64,000 nucleotides of DNA from positions 223,653 to 287,652 of the forward strand of contig CAUDCW010000002.1 of NCBI GenBank assembly GCA_958448165.1, in the 5' to 3' direction. Position 1 is the stretch's first letter. Each line of letters opens with the position of its first letter. Positions 16,938 to 26,511 of the stretch are shown here, piece after piece. The stretch comes from an uncultured Oscillospiraceae bacterium. Its GTDB lineage: Bacteria; Bacillota; Clostridia; Oscillospirales; Acutalibacteraceae. The position numbers and the translations under genes were made by a program. The notes beneath the pieces are model-generated. The model saw nothing but the letters and a program-made list of their open reading frames with translations, made no database searches and was not told the origin of the DNA.

Positions 16938-19032
16938 TTACAGTTACCTCCGTATTGTTTTTATTTGACTTAAAACCTAATGTTGTCACTCCGATAACCT
17001 TATCAAACAGCATAAACATTGCAGGCAGAATAAGAATTACGCAAAGTGCGCTGATTATTGCTCCCCTTGCCATAAGTGCGCAAAGCGAGCCTATCATATC
17101 AACGTCGGAGTAAATTGCAACACCGACCGTTGCGGCAAACAAGCCCATTGCACTGACAATGATTGACGGGATTGAGGTTTCAAGCGCAGTAGTGACCGCA
17201 GTCTTTTTATCGTTGCCGAGCGAGCGTTCCTTTTTATATCGTGTAGTCATAAGTATTGCATAGTCAACCGTTGCGCCGAGCTGAATTGTACTTATGCATA
17301 TCGGTGCGATAAACGGCAGTGACTCGCCCATATAGTGCGGCAAGCCAAGGTTGATGAATATTGCAAGCTCAATTACTGCAACAAGGATAATCGGCAGGCT
17401 TATACTCTTTTCAACCACTGCTATGATTAAAAAGATAGCAATAATCGAAATCATATTTACAACCTGAAAATCAACCGAAGTGATATCAATCAAGTCGTTT
17501 GTGCAAGCCGCCTCACCAATCAGCAGACCTTCATCGTCGTATTTTCTGATTATGCTGTTAAGCTGTTCTATCTGCGTACTTACCTCGTCGGAAGCGGTCT
17601 GATATTCCGAGTTTATCAGCATAAGCTCCCAATTGTCGCTTTTAAGAATACTTGTAACAGATTCGGGAAGAATTTCCTCGGGGACAAGCGAGCCGACTAC
17701 GCTTTCAAGTCCGAGAACGTATTTTACGCCGTCTACGTTCTCCATTTCTTCAGTCATTTTACGCACCTGCTTTGCAGGCAATTTCGAGTCGGTCAGCACC
17801 ATGTGAGTAGTACCTACGCCAAACTCCTCTTTGAGCTTTGTATTTGCAATTACGTTTGACATATCCTCGGGCAGGCTCTTTGACAAATCGTAGTAAACCT
17901 CGTTGTTTGTGTTGCTGTATCCGTAATATGACGGATAAATTATCATTACAAACAGAATAAGAAAAGCGGGGAAAATTTTAATAATACCTTTTGCAAGCTT
18001 TTTCGTTGACGGAATCAGCGACCTGTGCATTGTCTTTTCAAGCGGCTTGTCGAGTACGAGAATGAGCGATGGAAGAATTGTTACACAGCCGATTACACCG
18101 AAGATTACGCCCTTAGCCATAACAATTCCGAGGTCACGTCCGAGCGTAAAGGTCATAAAGCAGAGTGCAATAAAGCCTGCAACGGTTGTTATTGAGCTTC
18201 CGAGTACGGAACGTGTTGTTTCCTTGATTGCAACAGCCATCGCGGTTTTGTGGTCGCCGTAAATCTTCTTTTGCTCTCCGTAGCTGTGCCACAAAAAGAT
18301 TGAATAGTCCATTGTTACGGCAAGCTGAAGAATGGCAGACAGAGCTTTTGTAATGTACGAAATTTCACCGAGGAAGTAGTTTGAACCGAGGTTCATAAGT
18401 ATTGCCATTCCGATACTTGCAAGGAAAACAAACGGGATAATCCAGTTATCCATAAATATCATCATTGCAACAACGGCAAGAATTACTGCGATTGCAACGT
18501 AGATTGATTCCTGTTCTTCACACAAATCTCTCAAATCGGTTACCATTGCCGATATGCCCGAAACAAAACACTGCTCACCTGCAACGGCTCTGATTTGCGT
18601 TATAGCGTCCATAGTTTCATCAGCCGAGCTGGAAGTGTCAAAGAACACCGCCATAAGCGTTGAATTGTCTGAATTGAACGCATCGTAGATTTTGTCGGGA
18701 AGCACCTCCATAGGGATTGACATATCAGCTATGTCATCATACCAGAGTACGGTGACTATGTGATCAATCTCCTTAATTTTTTCTTCGGTTCTGACAATGT
18801 CCTTTTCGTTCATATTCTCAAAAATCAGAAACGAAAACGCACCCTTGTCAAAATCCTCAAGAAGGTAATCCTGTCCCTTTATAGTGTCAAGACTATCGGG
18901 AAGATAATTGAGCATATCATAATTGACACGTGTGAATATCATTCCCAGCACCGACGGAATGAGAAGCACAATTGCGACAATCAGAATTGCTATGCGGCTT
19001 TTTACAACCGCTTTTCCGAATTTCATCTTCAA
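16930..19032 (-). CDS. MMPL-family RND-type exporter
   Basis: A 700-residue transporter with the duplicated MMPL/RND layout: one N-terminal helix, an extracellular domain (about 35-165), five helices, a second extracellular domain (about 385-530) and five more helices. Conserved Asp-containing helix-4 motifs are present in both halves (VTMDYSIFL and GATVDYAIL), as expected for proton-coupled RND transport. Gram-positive members export lipids, surfactants or drugs. The gene lies directly behind a TetR regulator. Confidence 0.9.
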   Translation of the reverse strand: MKMKFGKAVVKSRIAILIVAIVLLIPSVLGMIFTRVNYDMLNYLPDSLDTIKGQDYLLEDFDKGAFSFLIFENMNEKDIVRTEEKIKEIDHIVTVLWYDDIADMSIPMEVLPDKIYDAFNSDNSTLMAVFFDTSSSADETMDAITQIRAVAGEQCFVSGISAMVTDLRDLCEEQESIYVAIAVILAVVAMMIFMDNWIIPFVFLASIGMAILMNLGSNYFLGEISYITKALSAILQLAVTMDYSIFLWHSYGEQKKIYGDHKTAMAVAIKETTRSVLGSSITTVAGFIALCFMTFTLGRDLGIVMAKGVIFGVIGCVTILPSLILVLDKPLEKTMHRSLIPSTKKLAKGIIKIFPAFLILFVMIIYPSYYGYSNTNNEVYYDLSKSLPEDMSNVIANTKLKEEFGVGTTHMVLTDSKLPAKQVRKMTEEMENVDGVKYVLGLESVVGSLVPEEILPESVTSILKSDNWELMLINSEYQTASDEVSTQIEQLNSIIRKYDDEGLLIGEAACTNDLIDITSVDFQVVNMISIIAIFLIIAVVEKSISLPIILVAVIELAIFINLGLPHYMGESLPFIAPICISTIQLGATVDYAILMTTRYKKERSLGNDKKTAVTTALETSIPSIIVSAMGLFAATVGVAIYSDVDMIGSLCALMARGAIISALCVILILPAMFMLFDKVIGVTTLGFKSNKNNTEVTVNE

Positions 19033-19107
19033 TTACTCCTTACCTGTATTTTCTTGTCTTAATATTTTATTGAATAAACAGACAAAATAAAATAGACACA
19101 AAAAAAA

Positions 19108-19184
19108 TCGTGCCTTGTTTTTAGGCACGAAAGCAAATCTGACTAAAAAACAGACGCCTTGTTTGAGAACCCGAATGTCTGTTT
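19108..19184. promoter_or_regulatory. Two inverted repeats between TetR and MMPL genes
   Basis: One hairpin (19108-19130, TCGTGCCT/AGGCACGA arms with a T-rich loop) could act as a terminator or attenuator between the regulator and transporter genes. A second dyad (19148-19184) has AAACAGAC/GTCTGTTT arms, and a further AAACAGAC copy lies at 19077. The repeated ACAGAC half-sites are candidate operators for the TetR protein. Confidence 0.5.
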
Positions 19185-19200
19185 CATATATATTATTATG

Positions 19201-19758
19201 TTATTTTTTTGAGCTGTTCTTAAACGCATTTTCCATTGAGCCGTCAAAAAGCTCGCAAATTCTGCGCAGTTTGGTACTTAAATCATACTTCATTCCACCG
19301 CAAAGCCAGTCAAGCACAAAACCTACCAGCAGGCTTTTGTAATACATTGCGATAACTTCTTTATCGTCATCACTTATGTTATAGTTTCCCGAAACGGCGT
19401 CTATGTACCTTACAACAGCGTGTTGAGATACCCTGTTCAGATATTGCTCAAATAATTCCCTGTTTGCCGAATTGTAAATGTGCATCATAGCTGTCTTGTT
19501 TTCCAGGGCAAAGTCAATTGCCGAAAGCAGACAGTCAAAAATTGTATCAGACTCGGTCTGCGACTGTATAAGCTTGTCTGTCTCCTCGGTAAAAATTTCC
19601 TCAATAAGCGACGGAATATCACTGAAGTGATAGTAAAAAGAGTTGCGGTTGATTCCGCAGTCCTCAACAATGTCTTTAACCGTAATTTTACTCAACGGCT
19701 TTTTATTCAGCAGTTTCATAAAAGAAATCTTGATTGCGTATTTTGTAAAAGAAGGCAT
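19201..19758 (-). CDS. TetR-family regulator of the MMPL operon
   Basis: A 185-residue regulator with an N-terminal TetR helix-turn-helix (ITVKDIVEDCGINRNSFYYHF, about residues 24-44) and an all-helical ligand-binding domain. The start at 19758 follows GGGTGAG; the frame extends to 19848 without a second ribosome site. It is encoded on the same strand just upstream of the exporter and partner genes and probably represses them until an exported compound binds. Confidence 0.85.
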   Translation of the reverse strand: MPSFTKYAIKISFMKLLNKKPLSKITVKDIVEDCGINRNSFYYHFSDIPSLIEEIFTEETDKLIQSQTESDTIFDCLLSAIDFALENKTAMMHIYNSANRELFEQYLNRVSQHAVVRYIDAVSGNYNISDDDKEVIAMYYKSLLVGFVLDWLCGGMKYDLSTKLRRICELFDGSMENAFKNSSKK

Positions 19759-19873
19759 ATTTCTCACCCGAAAAACAATGTTTATATTATATTGAATAAT
19801 AGCATAAAATCTCCGATTTGGCAAGAATTGCACCTCTGTTAAAATCAATAATCATAATACTTCTTTTCCGGAG

Positions 19874-20065
19874 ATGAAAAGAAAAACAAACCGTGGGGAG
19901 CGTAGGAAATATTATGCAGTTGGCAGTCATCCTGCCATTATCAGCAAAGAAATATTTGAAGCTGTTCAGGAAGAACAAAAGCGCAGGTCAAATGTAGAAA
20001 TTATTGACGGTAAAAAGACTCGCAAAACTTCAAAATACAGTTCTAAAACTAACGACCTTCATTAG
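19874..20065 (+). pseudogene. Serine recombinase C-terminal fragment
   Basis: A 63-codon fragment whose text (NRGERRKYYAVGSHPAIISKE, then VQEEQKRRS) matches the recombinase domain just before the zinc ribbon in large serine recombinases; compare YYVEEHHEAIIPP and YYIENSHEAIVDP in the fuller copies here. The catalytic N-terminus, zinc ribbon and coiled coil are missing, and no ribosome site fits. It marks an old element insertion. Confidence 0.8.
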
Positions 20066-20150
20066 GCTATTTTGTCGCTTTTTCAAGTCTATTCTATACA
20101 TAAAAAAGCTGAAATTCATACTCCGATTTTAAAAAATGAAACGCTTATTT

Positions 20151-20375
20151 TTAAAAATGAAACGGTCAGAAAGTTTTGTGTCAGAATAAAAAATCGGCTC
20201 TGAAAACACACTCAAAGACTGCCTTTTTATTACAAAACAGCCATATTTTATAATCAATCTGACACTTTACTAAAGGTCAAAAATGCCGTAAACACTGATT
20301 ACAAGCCGTTTTTAAGACACAAAAAATGAACCGCAATTTAGATACGCTTTGTATCAAAATTGCGGTTCTTATTTG
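20151..20375. repeat. About 225-bp non-coding repeat, copy 1
   Basis: This stretch is nearly identical, with a few substitutions and single-base indels, to 38310-38535 in the same orientation. It contains no frame with a start. It ends in a hairpin with arms near AACCGCAATTT / AAATTGCGGTT (20329-20367). It lies just after a serine-recombinase fragment. A structured mobile repeat or element-end sequence would fit. Confidence 0.8.
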
Positions 20376-20606
20376 TAAGATTTCTATGATGTTTCAAAGC
20401 AGTTATTGTAATCATTCAGTTATGCCTGTGCGAAACACTATAATAATAATAATCCGGTAAGAAAACTTGTCGTTCGGCGATATAACTTTTTATAAGGCTA
20501 TACATTAAAAATTTATCAATATCTGAAAAAGTAAGCAGGCGATTATCAATAGCATAAAAAGCATCAAAACTGCGAAAGCTCAAGACCTTCTGTACCTGCC
20601 ATGCAA
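20376..20606. other. Intergenic DNA, nothing recognised
   Basis: AT-rich, with several short A/T runs and no open frame with a ribosome site on either strand. It separates the repeat from the lipoprotein terminator. Confidence 0.4.
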
Positions 20607-20637
20607 AAACGGCTTAAACACTACGTTTAAGCCGTTT
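20607..20637 (-). terminator. Terminator of the lipoprotein gene
   Basis: A perfect 13-bp stem, AAACGGCTTAAAC / GTTTAAGCCGTTT, with a 5-base loop sits 41 bases past the lipoprotein stop. On the minus strand it is followed by TTTGCAT. Confidence 0.7.
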
Positions 20638-20678
20638 CTCTCAATTATATTTTTGGTAAACAAATTTATATATACCCG

Positions 20679-21182
20679 TTATTGTCTTACAAATACGCTT
20701 GTAGAGCCTAAGTTTGCATCGGTACATTCAAGGGTGTCATTTTCTGCATTGTATGTGTAAGGTGTTGACGTACCGTTTGTTGTAAGTGTTAATGTTGAGC
20801 CGTCAAATTCGTAACTGCCCTCAACATCTACACCGGCAACTGTACATATTGCCGAACCGTCATCATTAAAAGTATATTTACCACCTACCTGTTCGGGATC
20901 TACGCCCTGAGCCTGACAATACTCTTCAAATGTCTGGCTGTTGCCGTCAGCGTCAATAATTTCTGAAACTCCCCATGTACCTGTTACACTTACTTCAGCG
21001 CTGTCATCTTGAGCTGTGTCTGATGATTCAGCGCTGTCTTCTTGAGCTGTGTCTGATGATTCAGCGCTCTGAGAAACTGACGACTCTTTAGCTGAACTCT
21101 CTCCATTGTCCTTGCTGCCGCAACCGCAGAATACTGCTGTACCCATCATACAAAGCGCAAGAAATAATGCCATTTTTTTCAT
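20679..21182 (-). CDS. Lipoprotein with lipocalin-like C-terminal domain
   Basis: A 167-residue lipoprotein. The signal ends at the lipobox-like AVFCGC (lipidated Cys about residue 19-21). A Ser/Glu/Asp linker contains an 11-residue tandem repeat (AESSDTAQEDS / AESSDTAQDDS, 33-bp DNA unit, about 20998-21063). The C-terminal about 100 residues (TGTWGVSEI, GKYTFNDDGSAI, GSYEFDGSTLTL) have the strand pattern of small lipocalin-like domains that bind hydrophobic ligands or cap the cell surface. Start after GAGGTAATT. Confidence 0.8.
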   Translation of the reverse strand: MKKMALFLALCMMGTAVFCGCGSKDNGESSAKESSVSQSAESSDTAQEDSAESSDTAQDDSAEVSVTGTWGVSEIIDADGNSQTFEEYCQAQGVDPEQVGGKYTFNDDGSAICTVAGVDVEGSYEFDGSTLTLTTNGTSTPYTYNAENDTLECTDANLGSTSVFVRQ

Positions 21183-21214
21183 TTTAATTACCTCTTTCTA
21201 AAATTATTATTTTA

Positions 21215-21505
21215 TTATGCCAAGCCGAAATAGCTTAAAATATTAAAGCCTGTCGGCATTGGAATAGTAAACATAAATATTGTTGCAAACAAAAATCCTG
21301 CAATCGCAACCCCAAGAATCACGTATCTGTTTGGAAGTCGCTTGAATGTACCCACTATACCAAGCAGGAACAGAACTACCGAATAGATAACTGTTACAAG
21401 TCCGAAAGCGTCACCGTTAGCGTTGTGCTTTTTGCCCTGTTCAAGAAGCTTGTCTGCCTCTGCAATCTTTTCTTTTGCATCAGTAAAATAGCTGTCTGTT
21501 AAGTG
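21215..21505 (-). pseudogene. 5'-truncated two-helix membrane protein
   Basis: A 96-codon open frame with no start codon or ribosome site reads LTDSYFTDAKEKIAEADKLL, a charged helix, then two clear membrane segments (VTVIYSVVLFLLGIVGTF and YVILGVAIAGFLFATIFMF) and stops at 21215. The upstream in-frame stop at 21506 shows that the N-terminus is lost. It looks like the tail of a membrane protein cut by rearrangement, located between the lipoprotein and the TM2 gene. Confidence 0.65.
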
Positions 21506-21528
21506 TTAGGTGTTATCTTCTTCTAAAA

Positions 21529-21726
21529 TTACGCTCCCCAGACATTGCCGTTTTTATCTGTGAATTTACCGCAGAGAACCATAATAAAGTCAACGAGCCA
21601 GCCGATTCCACACACGCCGCCTGTCAACAGCCAGATAATGCCTGTGCCGATTTTTCCCGTCATAAATCTATGTACGCCGATACCTCCCAGAAAAAATGTA
21701 ATTACTGCTGCTGCACCTTTACTCAT
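21529..21726 (-). CDS. TM2-domain membrane protein
   Basis: A 65-residue protein consisting of one TM2 domain: a first helix (AAVITFFLGGIGVHRFMTGK), a Gly-rich turn and a second helix (GIGWLVDFIMVLCG), with the diagnostic G-HRF and W-DF motifs. The start at 21726 follows GAAGGAGGAAAA; the frame reaches 21852 without another site. Function of TM2 proteins in bacteria is unclear. Confidence 0.88.
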   Translation of the reverse strand: MSKGAAAVITFFLGGIGVHRFMTGKIGTGIIWLLTGGVCGIGWLVDFIMVLCGKFTDKNGNVWGA

Positions 21727-21869
21727 AATTTTCCTCCTTCCAAAATACAAAATTATCGCAAAATATAATTTGCTGAAATCACCAAAAAGCAATTTATTAA
21801 ATATTATATTCATCTGTATTACAAATTTAAAGTACCTCATCACGAAATGCATTAATTCAGCACGAACGG

Positions 21870-21898
21870 TTGCGATTATTTTTATTTTGTGATATAAT
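21870..21898 (+). promoter_or_regulatory. Sigma-A-type promoter of the LytTR operon
   Basis: TTGCGA (21870-21875), a 17-base spacer and TATAAT (21893-21898), with TG one base before the -10 box, 35 bases upstream of the regulator start. Confidence 0.75.
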
Positions 21899-21932
21899 CA
21901 ATGTGGGTAATTTTACACAAGGAGTAAGTAAT

Positions 21933-22655
21933 ATGAAAATAGCGATTGTTGATGATTTAAAATCAGACAGAGATATACTGAACGAGAAATTGAATCAATA
22001 CGCAAAATGCAATAACATAAAATACGAGCTTACGGATTTTTCAAGCGCCGAAGAATTTTTAGAAGATTTTGAGGTCGGTAAATTTCAGATTGTATTTCTT
22101 GATATATATATGGATAAAATCACAGGTATGGATGCTGCAAAACAAATATTTAAAGCGGACAGCCTGTGTAAAATAATTTTTCTGACCACAAGCGAGGAAT
22201 TTGCCCGCCAAAGCTACAGCGTTAATGCCGTGTACTATCTCATAAAACCGATAGAAGACGAAGAATTTTTACACGCAATGGAATTATGCAAGCTTAAACC
22301 TGACTATAACGTACCGATGATAAGCATAAAGAAAAACGGCTCTGTCCACAGTATTGAAACAGAACTGATTTATTATATCGATGTTTACCAACACACAACA
22401 CGGATACACCTGTGCAACAATGTAATAGAGCTTTATACAAATTTCAGCGAATTCATTGCTCCGCTTAAAAGTGACGGAAGGTTTTCTGTGTGTTCAAGGG
22501 GAATTATGGTAAATTTTCAGCACGTCAAGGACATTGAAAACGATTGTTTTATGATGAATAACGGTGAAGCTGTGCCGATAAGCAGACGAAACAAGCGAAA
22601 CATTCAGGAACAGTGGTACGGCTATACATACAACAGCCTTGGAGATAAGTTATGA
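21933..22655 (+). CDS. LytTR-type response regulator (AgrA-like)
   Basis: A 240-residue regulator. The receiver (residues 1-118) has DD near 8-9, D in VFLDIYMDK (about 56) and Lys in LIKPI (about 103). A LytTR DNA-binding domain follows (about 134-235), with I-Y-VYQHTTRIHLCN and a terminal basic R-RNKRNIQEQWYGY. ATG at 21933 after AAGGAG. It overlaps the next gene by 4 bases and pairs with the AgrC-like kinase two genes downstream. Confidence 0.9.
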   Translation: MKIAIVDDLKSDRDILNEKLNQYAKCNNIKYELTDFSSAEEFLEDFEVGKFQIVFLDIYMDKITGMDAAKQIFKADSLCKIIFLTTSEEFARQSYSVNAVYYLIKPIEDEEFLHAMELCKLKPDYNVPMISIKKNGSVHSIETELIYYIDVYQHTTRIHLCNNVIELYTNFSEFIAPLKSDGRFSVCSRGIMVNFQHVKDIENDCFMMNNGEAVPISRRNKRNIQEQWYGYTYNSLGDKL

Positions 22656-24583
22656 AAAAAGCAATACCTTTCAAAAAATACTTTGCTCTGTTAACTGCCT
22701 GTATTCTGTCGGCAGTTATTCTGACGGTCTTCTCTCTCAGTGCTGACGCATTGGAACTTCCGGAATATGAAAACGGCGTCATCACCAATATTTCAAACAG
22801 CAGTATACTTGCAAACTTACCTGAAGAAACAGTTAAGCAAGGCTACGATATAAATGACTTTTCATATTTAATTGAAGTAATAGAACAGCAGGAAATGACC
22901 GTTTGCAATGGCGGAAAAAATTATACCGTACCGATTGAAATCGAATGGAGTTTTGATAATGCAGATACATCACAACTCGGATATCGTGAAATTGTCGGCA
23001 AAATAATACCGCCTGAAGGCTGTACCTTTGCAGACGGTGTAATTGATACTGTTATCATTCCCTTTACGGTAATTCCTGACTCTGATTCACCCGTTGAAAT
23101 AACTGAAATTTTTAATTATCAGCTTATCAAAAGCGGAGTAATGCTTGCTGTCGGCGATGAAGGCTGCTGGAACGAAACAGTTGAATACTGGTATGATTTT
23201 TTGGGCTTTGTTACAGGATATACTGAATACGGGGACGAAGCTGTACTTATCCTTGAAAGCCTTGATATAAGCGACGTAAATATAAACGCCGAGGGCGAAT
23301 ATACTGTTACTGCTATGTTTGCACTTGACGATGAATACAACAATAAATTTTTCATATCCGATGAACTTCGCACCATAAAAATCCCCGTCAGAATCAGCAA
23401 CCCCGATAATTTTGAAATACAGATAATTGGACAGGACCCTAGTTGTTTCATGGGCGTTTATTTACATAATCAGGATAGTGAAGTTCAGATTTACTATGTT
23501 GAGAGCGAAAATGAGCTGATGCATAATAAACTGACAGAATATACCGCTTTACCTGCTGACGAAAACCTTGCAGTTGCAGGCGGAGGAATATTCCGTATTT
23601 TCAACAACAGTCTTAATCCTTACAGTCACTATTATTTTTATCTTGAATGTGGTGAAGAACGTTCAAATTACATACATATTTATTATGATGAAAATAACAT
23701 TATCGGTTCTGAATTTACGGGCGGTGACCGTGACGGAGGAGACGCAGGCTCGAATTCTCTTCCCGACTATAATCTGCCGTATAGAGATGATGAATCGGCT
23801 CAGGATAATTCATCTAAAGACGAAAACAAAAAAACAGATCTGACCGAAAACGGAAAAGAAGAATCAAAAGTTTCTGAAAGTCCGAAAAAATCAACTTCTA
23901 ATATTCAAACCAGTACAAACGATTTAATGCAAAATTTCACAGCTGAATCAACAACCGTTTTTGAAAATACCACTCACAACTATGCTGAGTCACAGACTGA
24001 AATATATGATGATAACAATGATGAGGGTTACGATAATTTCACAGAAATTGTCACCGAAACAAAGGACATCATTTCAGGCTACAGATTAAATCTTTTACTG
24101 CAAAACAACGATTATGCTGTTTTTTCCAAGGGCGGTATCACTGTTCAGATTCCGAGAAACACAATAGAAAAGCTTAATGTATCAGACAATGACCGTTTCA
24201 GCGTTGAGATAATCAAGACAGATGAAAATACTGTTACTGTAACTATATTTTTTAATAACAGCGAAATCACCTTGATTAAAGGAATGAAAATTATCGCCCC
24301 GTTTGATTATGAGAGCGGCAACATCACAGTTAAAGAAGTAAACAACGGAAAAGTAATAAACAGCACTTACGATAAAGCAAGCAATACCGTAAGCTTTCTT
24401 ACGGGCAAAACAGGAACTTTCAAAATAACCTGCGAAAACAGCAGCTTTGAAAATACAGATATAAATACAACTGACCAAGGCTCAAGCGGTGTTGATCTGT
24501 TCTTAATTGTCGTTGCGGTACTTGTTTTATTAACAGCTTGTGTCACAGTTGCCGTGCTTTTATTCAGGAGAAGAAAAAGATGA
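22652..24583 (+). CDS. Surface protein anchored by a C-terminal membrane helix
   Basis: A 643-residue protein of unknown family. Features: a signal peptide (residues 1-34), beta-rich extracellular domains (about 35-350) in which the segment YTVPIEIEWSFD...LGYREIVGKI resembles bacterial Ig-like folds, a Ser/Thr/Asn/Glu-rich stalk (about 355-470), another beta domain, a membrane helix (VDLFLIVVAVLVLLTACVTV, about 618-637) and the cytoplasmic tail RRRKR. It sits between regulator and kinase genes with 4-base overlaps on both sides. It may be a co-sensor or a surface product of this operon. Confidence 0.78.
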   Translation: MKKAIPFKKYFALLTACILSAVILTVFSLSADALELPEYENGVITNISNSSILANLPEETVKQGYDINDFSYLIEVIEQQEMTVCNGGKNYTVPIEIEWSFDNADTSQLGYREIVGKIIPPEGCTFADGVIDTVIIPFTVIPDSDSPVEITEIFNYQLIKSGVMLAVGDEGCWNETVEYWYDFLGFVTGYTEYGDEAVLILESLDISDVNINAEGEYTVTAMFALDDEYNNKFFISDELRTIKIPVRISNPDNFEIQIIGQDPSCFMGVYLHNQDSEVQIYYVESENELMHNKLTEYTALPADENLAVAGGGIFRIFNNSLNPYSHYYFYLECGEERSNYIHIYYDENNIIGSEFTGGDRDGGDAGSNSLPDYNLPYRDDESAQDNSSKDENKKTDLTENGKEESKVSESPKKSTSNIQTSTNDLMQNFTAESTTVFENTTHNYAESQTEIYDDNNDEGYDNFTEIVTETKDIISGYRLNLLLQNNDYAVFSKGGITVQIPRNTIEKLNVSDNDRFSVEIIKTDENTVTVTIFFNNSEITLIKGMKIIAPFDYESGNITVKEVNNGKVINSTYDKASNTVSFLTGKTGTFKITCENSSFENTDINTTDQGSSGVDLFLIVVAVLVLLTACVTVAVLLFRRRKR

Positions 24584-26511
24584 AAAAGAACAGTCCATTT
24601 GTCAGGTATATCGGAATTATTCTTACAATTATTCTTTCTTCACTCTTTTTCATAACAATATATTCTGTTGACAATAAATATACGCAAAGCTCTGTTCAGC
24701 CTATAGACGGTATGCTGATATTAACAGAAGATGATTTAGATAATAACCCTTCAAATTTTCTGATAAGGGGCTGGAGATTTTATCCAAACGTCTTGCTGAC
24801 TCCCGAACAGTACAACGAAAATGCATCAGAATTATACAGCACATACGTTTCAATAGGAGAAAATACAGGACTTACTGACGAAAACGGAGTTGCTCCGCAC
24901 GGGTACGGCACATATGTATTAACGCTTGTTCTTCCCGAAAAAACTGCAACCTACGCTTTGTATCTGCCCGAAATTTATTGTGCCTATCGTCTTTACATAG
25001 ATGATGAGGAAATCATCAGTATAGGTACTCCCGAAAAAGAGAATTACAATGCAGTCACAGCAAACCGAATGATAACCTTTGACCATTCCGGAAGTAATGC
25101 GGTTACTGTAATGCTTGCGGTAAACAATGAGTCATACATTTACGGAGGAATGGTTTACCCCCCCTCTTTCGGAACACCTGTTGCACTTAATTATCAGCGT
25201 GGAATAAATCTGGGCTTGTACCTTGCGGTGATTTCAATTGTAGCGTTCATTATGATTTTTTGCCTGTTCTTTGCAATAAGGCTTAAACATCAGAATGCCG
25301 TGCTTTATACCCTGATGTGTTTTTTCACCATATTATTTATCGGATACCCAATTCTTCACACAGGATTTACTCTTTCCGTGTTTCCGTGGTATGCAATAGA
25401 AACAACAAGCGGATATATATTTTTATTTCTGACAATCCTCGTTAACAACCGCATTTGCAGGGTACGTAACATAACAAATGTAATTTCTTCGGCAGTTTCT
25501 GCCGCATTCTGCATATTGATTTTTACTTACACAATGAATGCTTCATTTGTCAGCGGGGTATTTATTGATTTATTCTCAAATATTATTTTCTGCTATAAGC
25601 TTCTGACGGCAGGATACTTGCTGATAACAGGCTGGCACAGTATAAGCGAATACAATGAAAACTACAGACCTCTGTTTTATGCATTGCTGTTCTATGCAAG
25701 CTCGTGCGTCTGGGACAGAATACTTCCGATGTACGAGCCAATTTACGGAGGGAGATTTATCGAATACGGCTGTCTTGCCCTTGTGCTTTCAATCGGATTT
25801 ATGCTGTTAAAAGAAATTATTCAGAGCTATTCCTATAGCCTGGCTTTTGCAGAAGAAAAGAAACAGATGACACGACAGCTTGCAATGCAGACTGAATATT
25901 CTGCGCAGATAAAACAGCAGTATGAGGAAAAGCGCAGGCTTATCCACGATTTCAGACAACATATCAGAGTCATCAACAGTATGGTAAATAGCAGCGACAA
26001 TAATGAGCTCAAGCAATATTTATCGGAGCTTTCATATGAAATTACAAGCGATAAGGTTGCTCAAAGCATTGTTTTTTGTGAAAACACGGCAGTTGACGCA
26101 CTTATCAGATATTACGCCGGAATTATGGATGAAAAAGGCATCCGCTCTCAGTTTCATCTCACAATTCCGAAAAAGCTTGACATTTCGGATGTTGAACTTT
26201 GCACTGTACTTGGAAATCTGATTGAAAATGCTGTTGAAGCCTGTGAAAATCAGAACTGCGGTGATAAATCAGTTTCAGTCAGCAGTACCGTTAAAGGCTC
26301 ACATTTGTTTATAGTTATCCGCAATACCTTCAACGGTGAAATAAGGAAATATCGCAACTGCTTTATGTCCTCAAAAGGAATCAACCGTCCGGGAATAGGA
26401 ATTTCCTCGTCTATGAAGATTATTAGCAACAACAGCGGTTCAATAAACATTACAAACAACGACAGTCAATTTCAGGTTGGAATCACTCTGCCGCTGAAAT
26501 CCGAAACATAA
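24580..26511 (+). CDS. 7TMR-like sensor kinase of the AgrC/GHKL type
   Basis: A 643-residue kinase. After an N-terminal helix comes an extracellular jelly-roll-like domain (about 40-215, GYGTYVLTLVLPEKTATYALYLP), then seven hydrophobic helices (about 220-420). A coiled segment leads to the phospho-accepting motif LIHDFRQH (His near 459). The GHKL ATPase has the N box LGNLIENAVEAC and later GIGISS. This resembles a 7TMR-DISM sensor fused to an AgrC/ComD-type kinase. The ATG at 24580 overlaps the previous stop (ATGA). Confidence 0.87.
   Translation: MKKNSPFVRYIGIILTIILSSLFFITIYSVDNKYTQSSVQPIDGMLILTEDDLDNNPSNFLIRGWRFYPNVLLTPEQYNENASELYSTYVSIGENTGLTDENGVAPHGYGTYVLTLVLPEKTATYALYLPEIYCAYRLYIDDEEIISIGTPEKENYNAVTANRMITFDHSGSNAVTVMLAVNNESYIYGGMVYPPSFGTPVALNYQRGINLGLYLAVISIVAFIMIFCLFFAIRLKHQNAVLYTLMCFFTILFIGYPILHTGFTLSVFPWYAIETTSGYIFLFLTILVNNRICRVRNITNVISSAVSAAFCILIFTYTMNASFVSGVFIDLFSNIIFCYKLLTAGYLLITGWHSISEYNENYRPLFYALLFYASSCVWDRILPMYEPIYGGRFIEYGCLALVLSIGFMLLKEIIQSYSYSLAFAEEKKQMTRQLAMQTEYSAQIKQQYEEKRRLIHDFRQHIRVINSMVNSSDNNELKQYLSELSYEITSDKVAQSIVFCENTAVDALIRYYAGIMDEKGIRSQFHLTIPKKLDISDVELCTVLGNLIENAVEACENQNCGDKSVSVSSTVKGSHLFIVIRNTFNGEIRKYRNCFMSSKGINRPGIGISSSMKIISNNSGSINITNNDSQFQVGITLPLKSET

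Noticed and set aside
21870..21932. N-terminal extension of the LytTR regulator from 21870
   Set aside because: It covers the -35 and -10 boxes of the promoter; the AAGGAG-preceded ATG at 21933 is the start.
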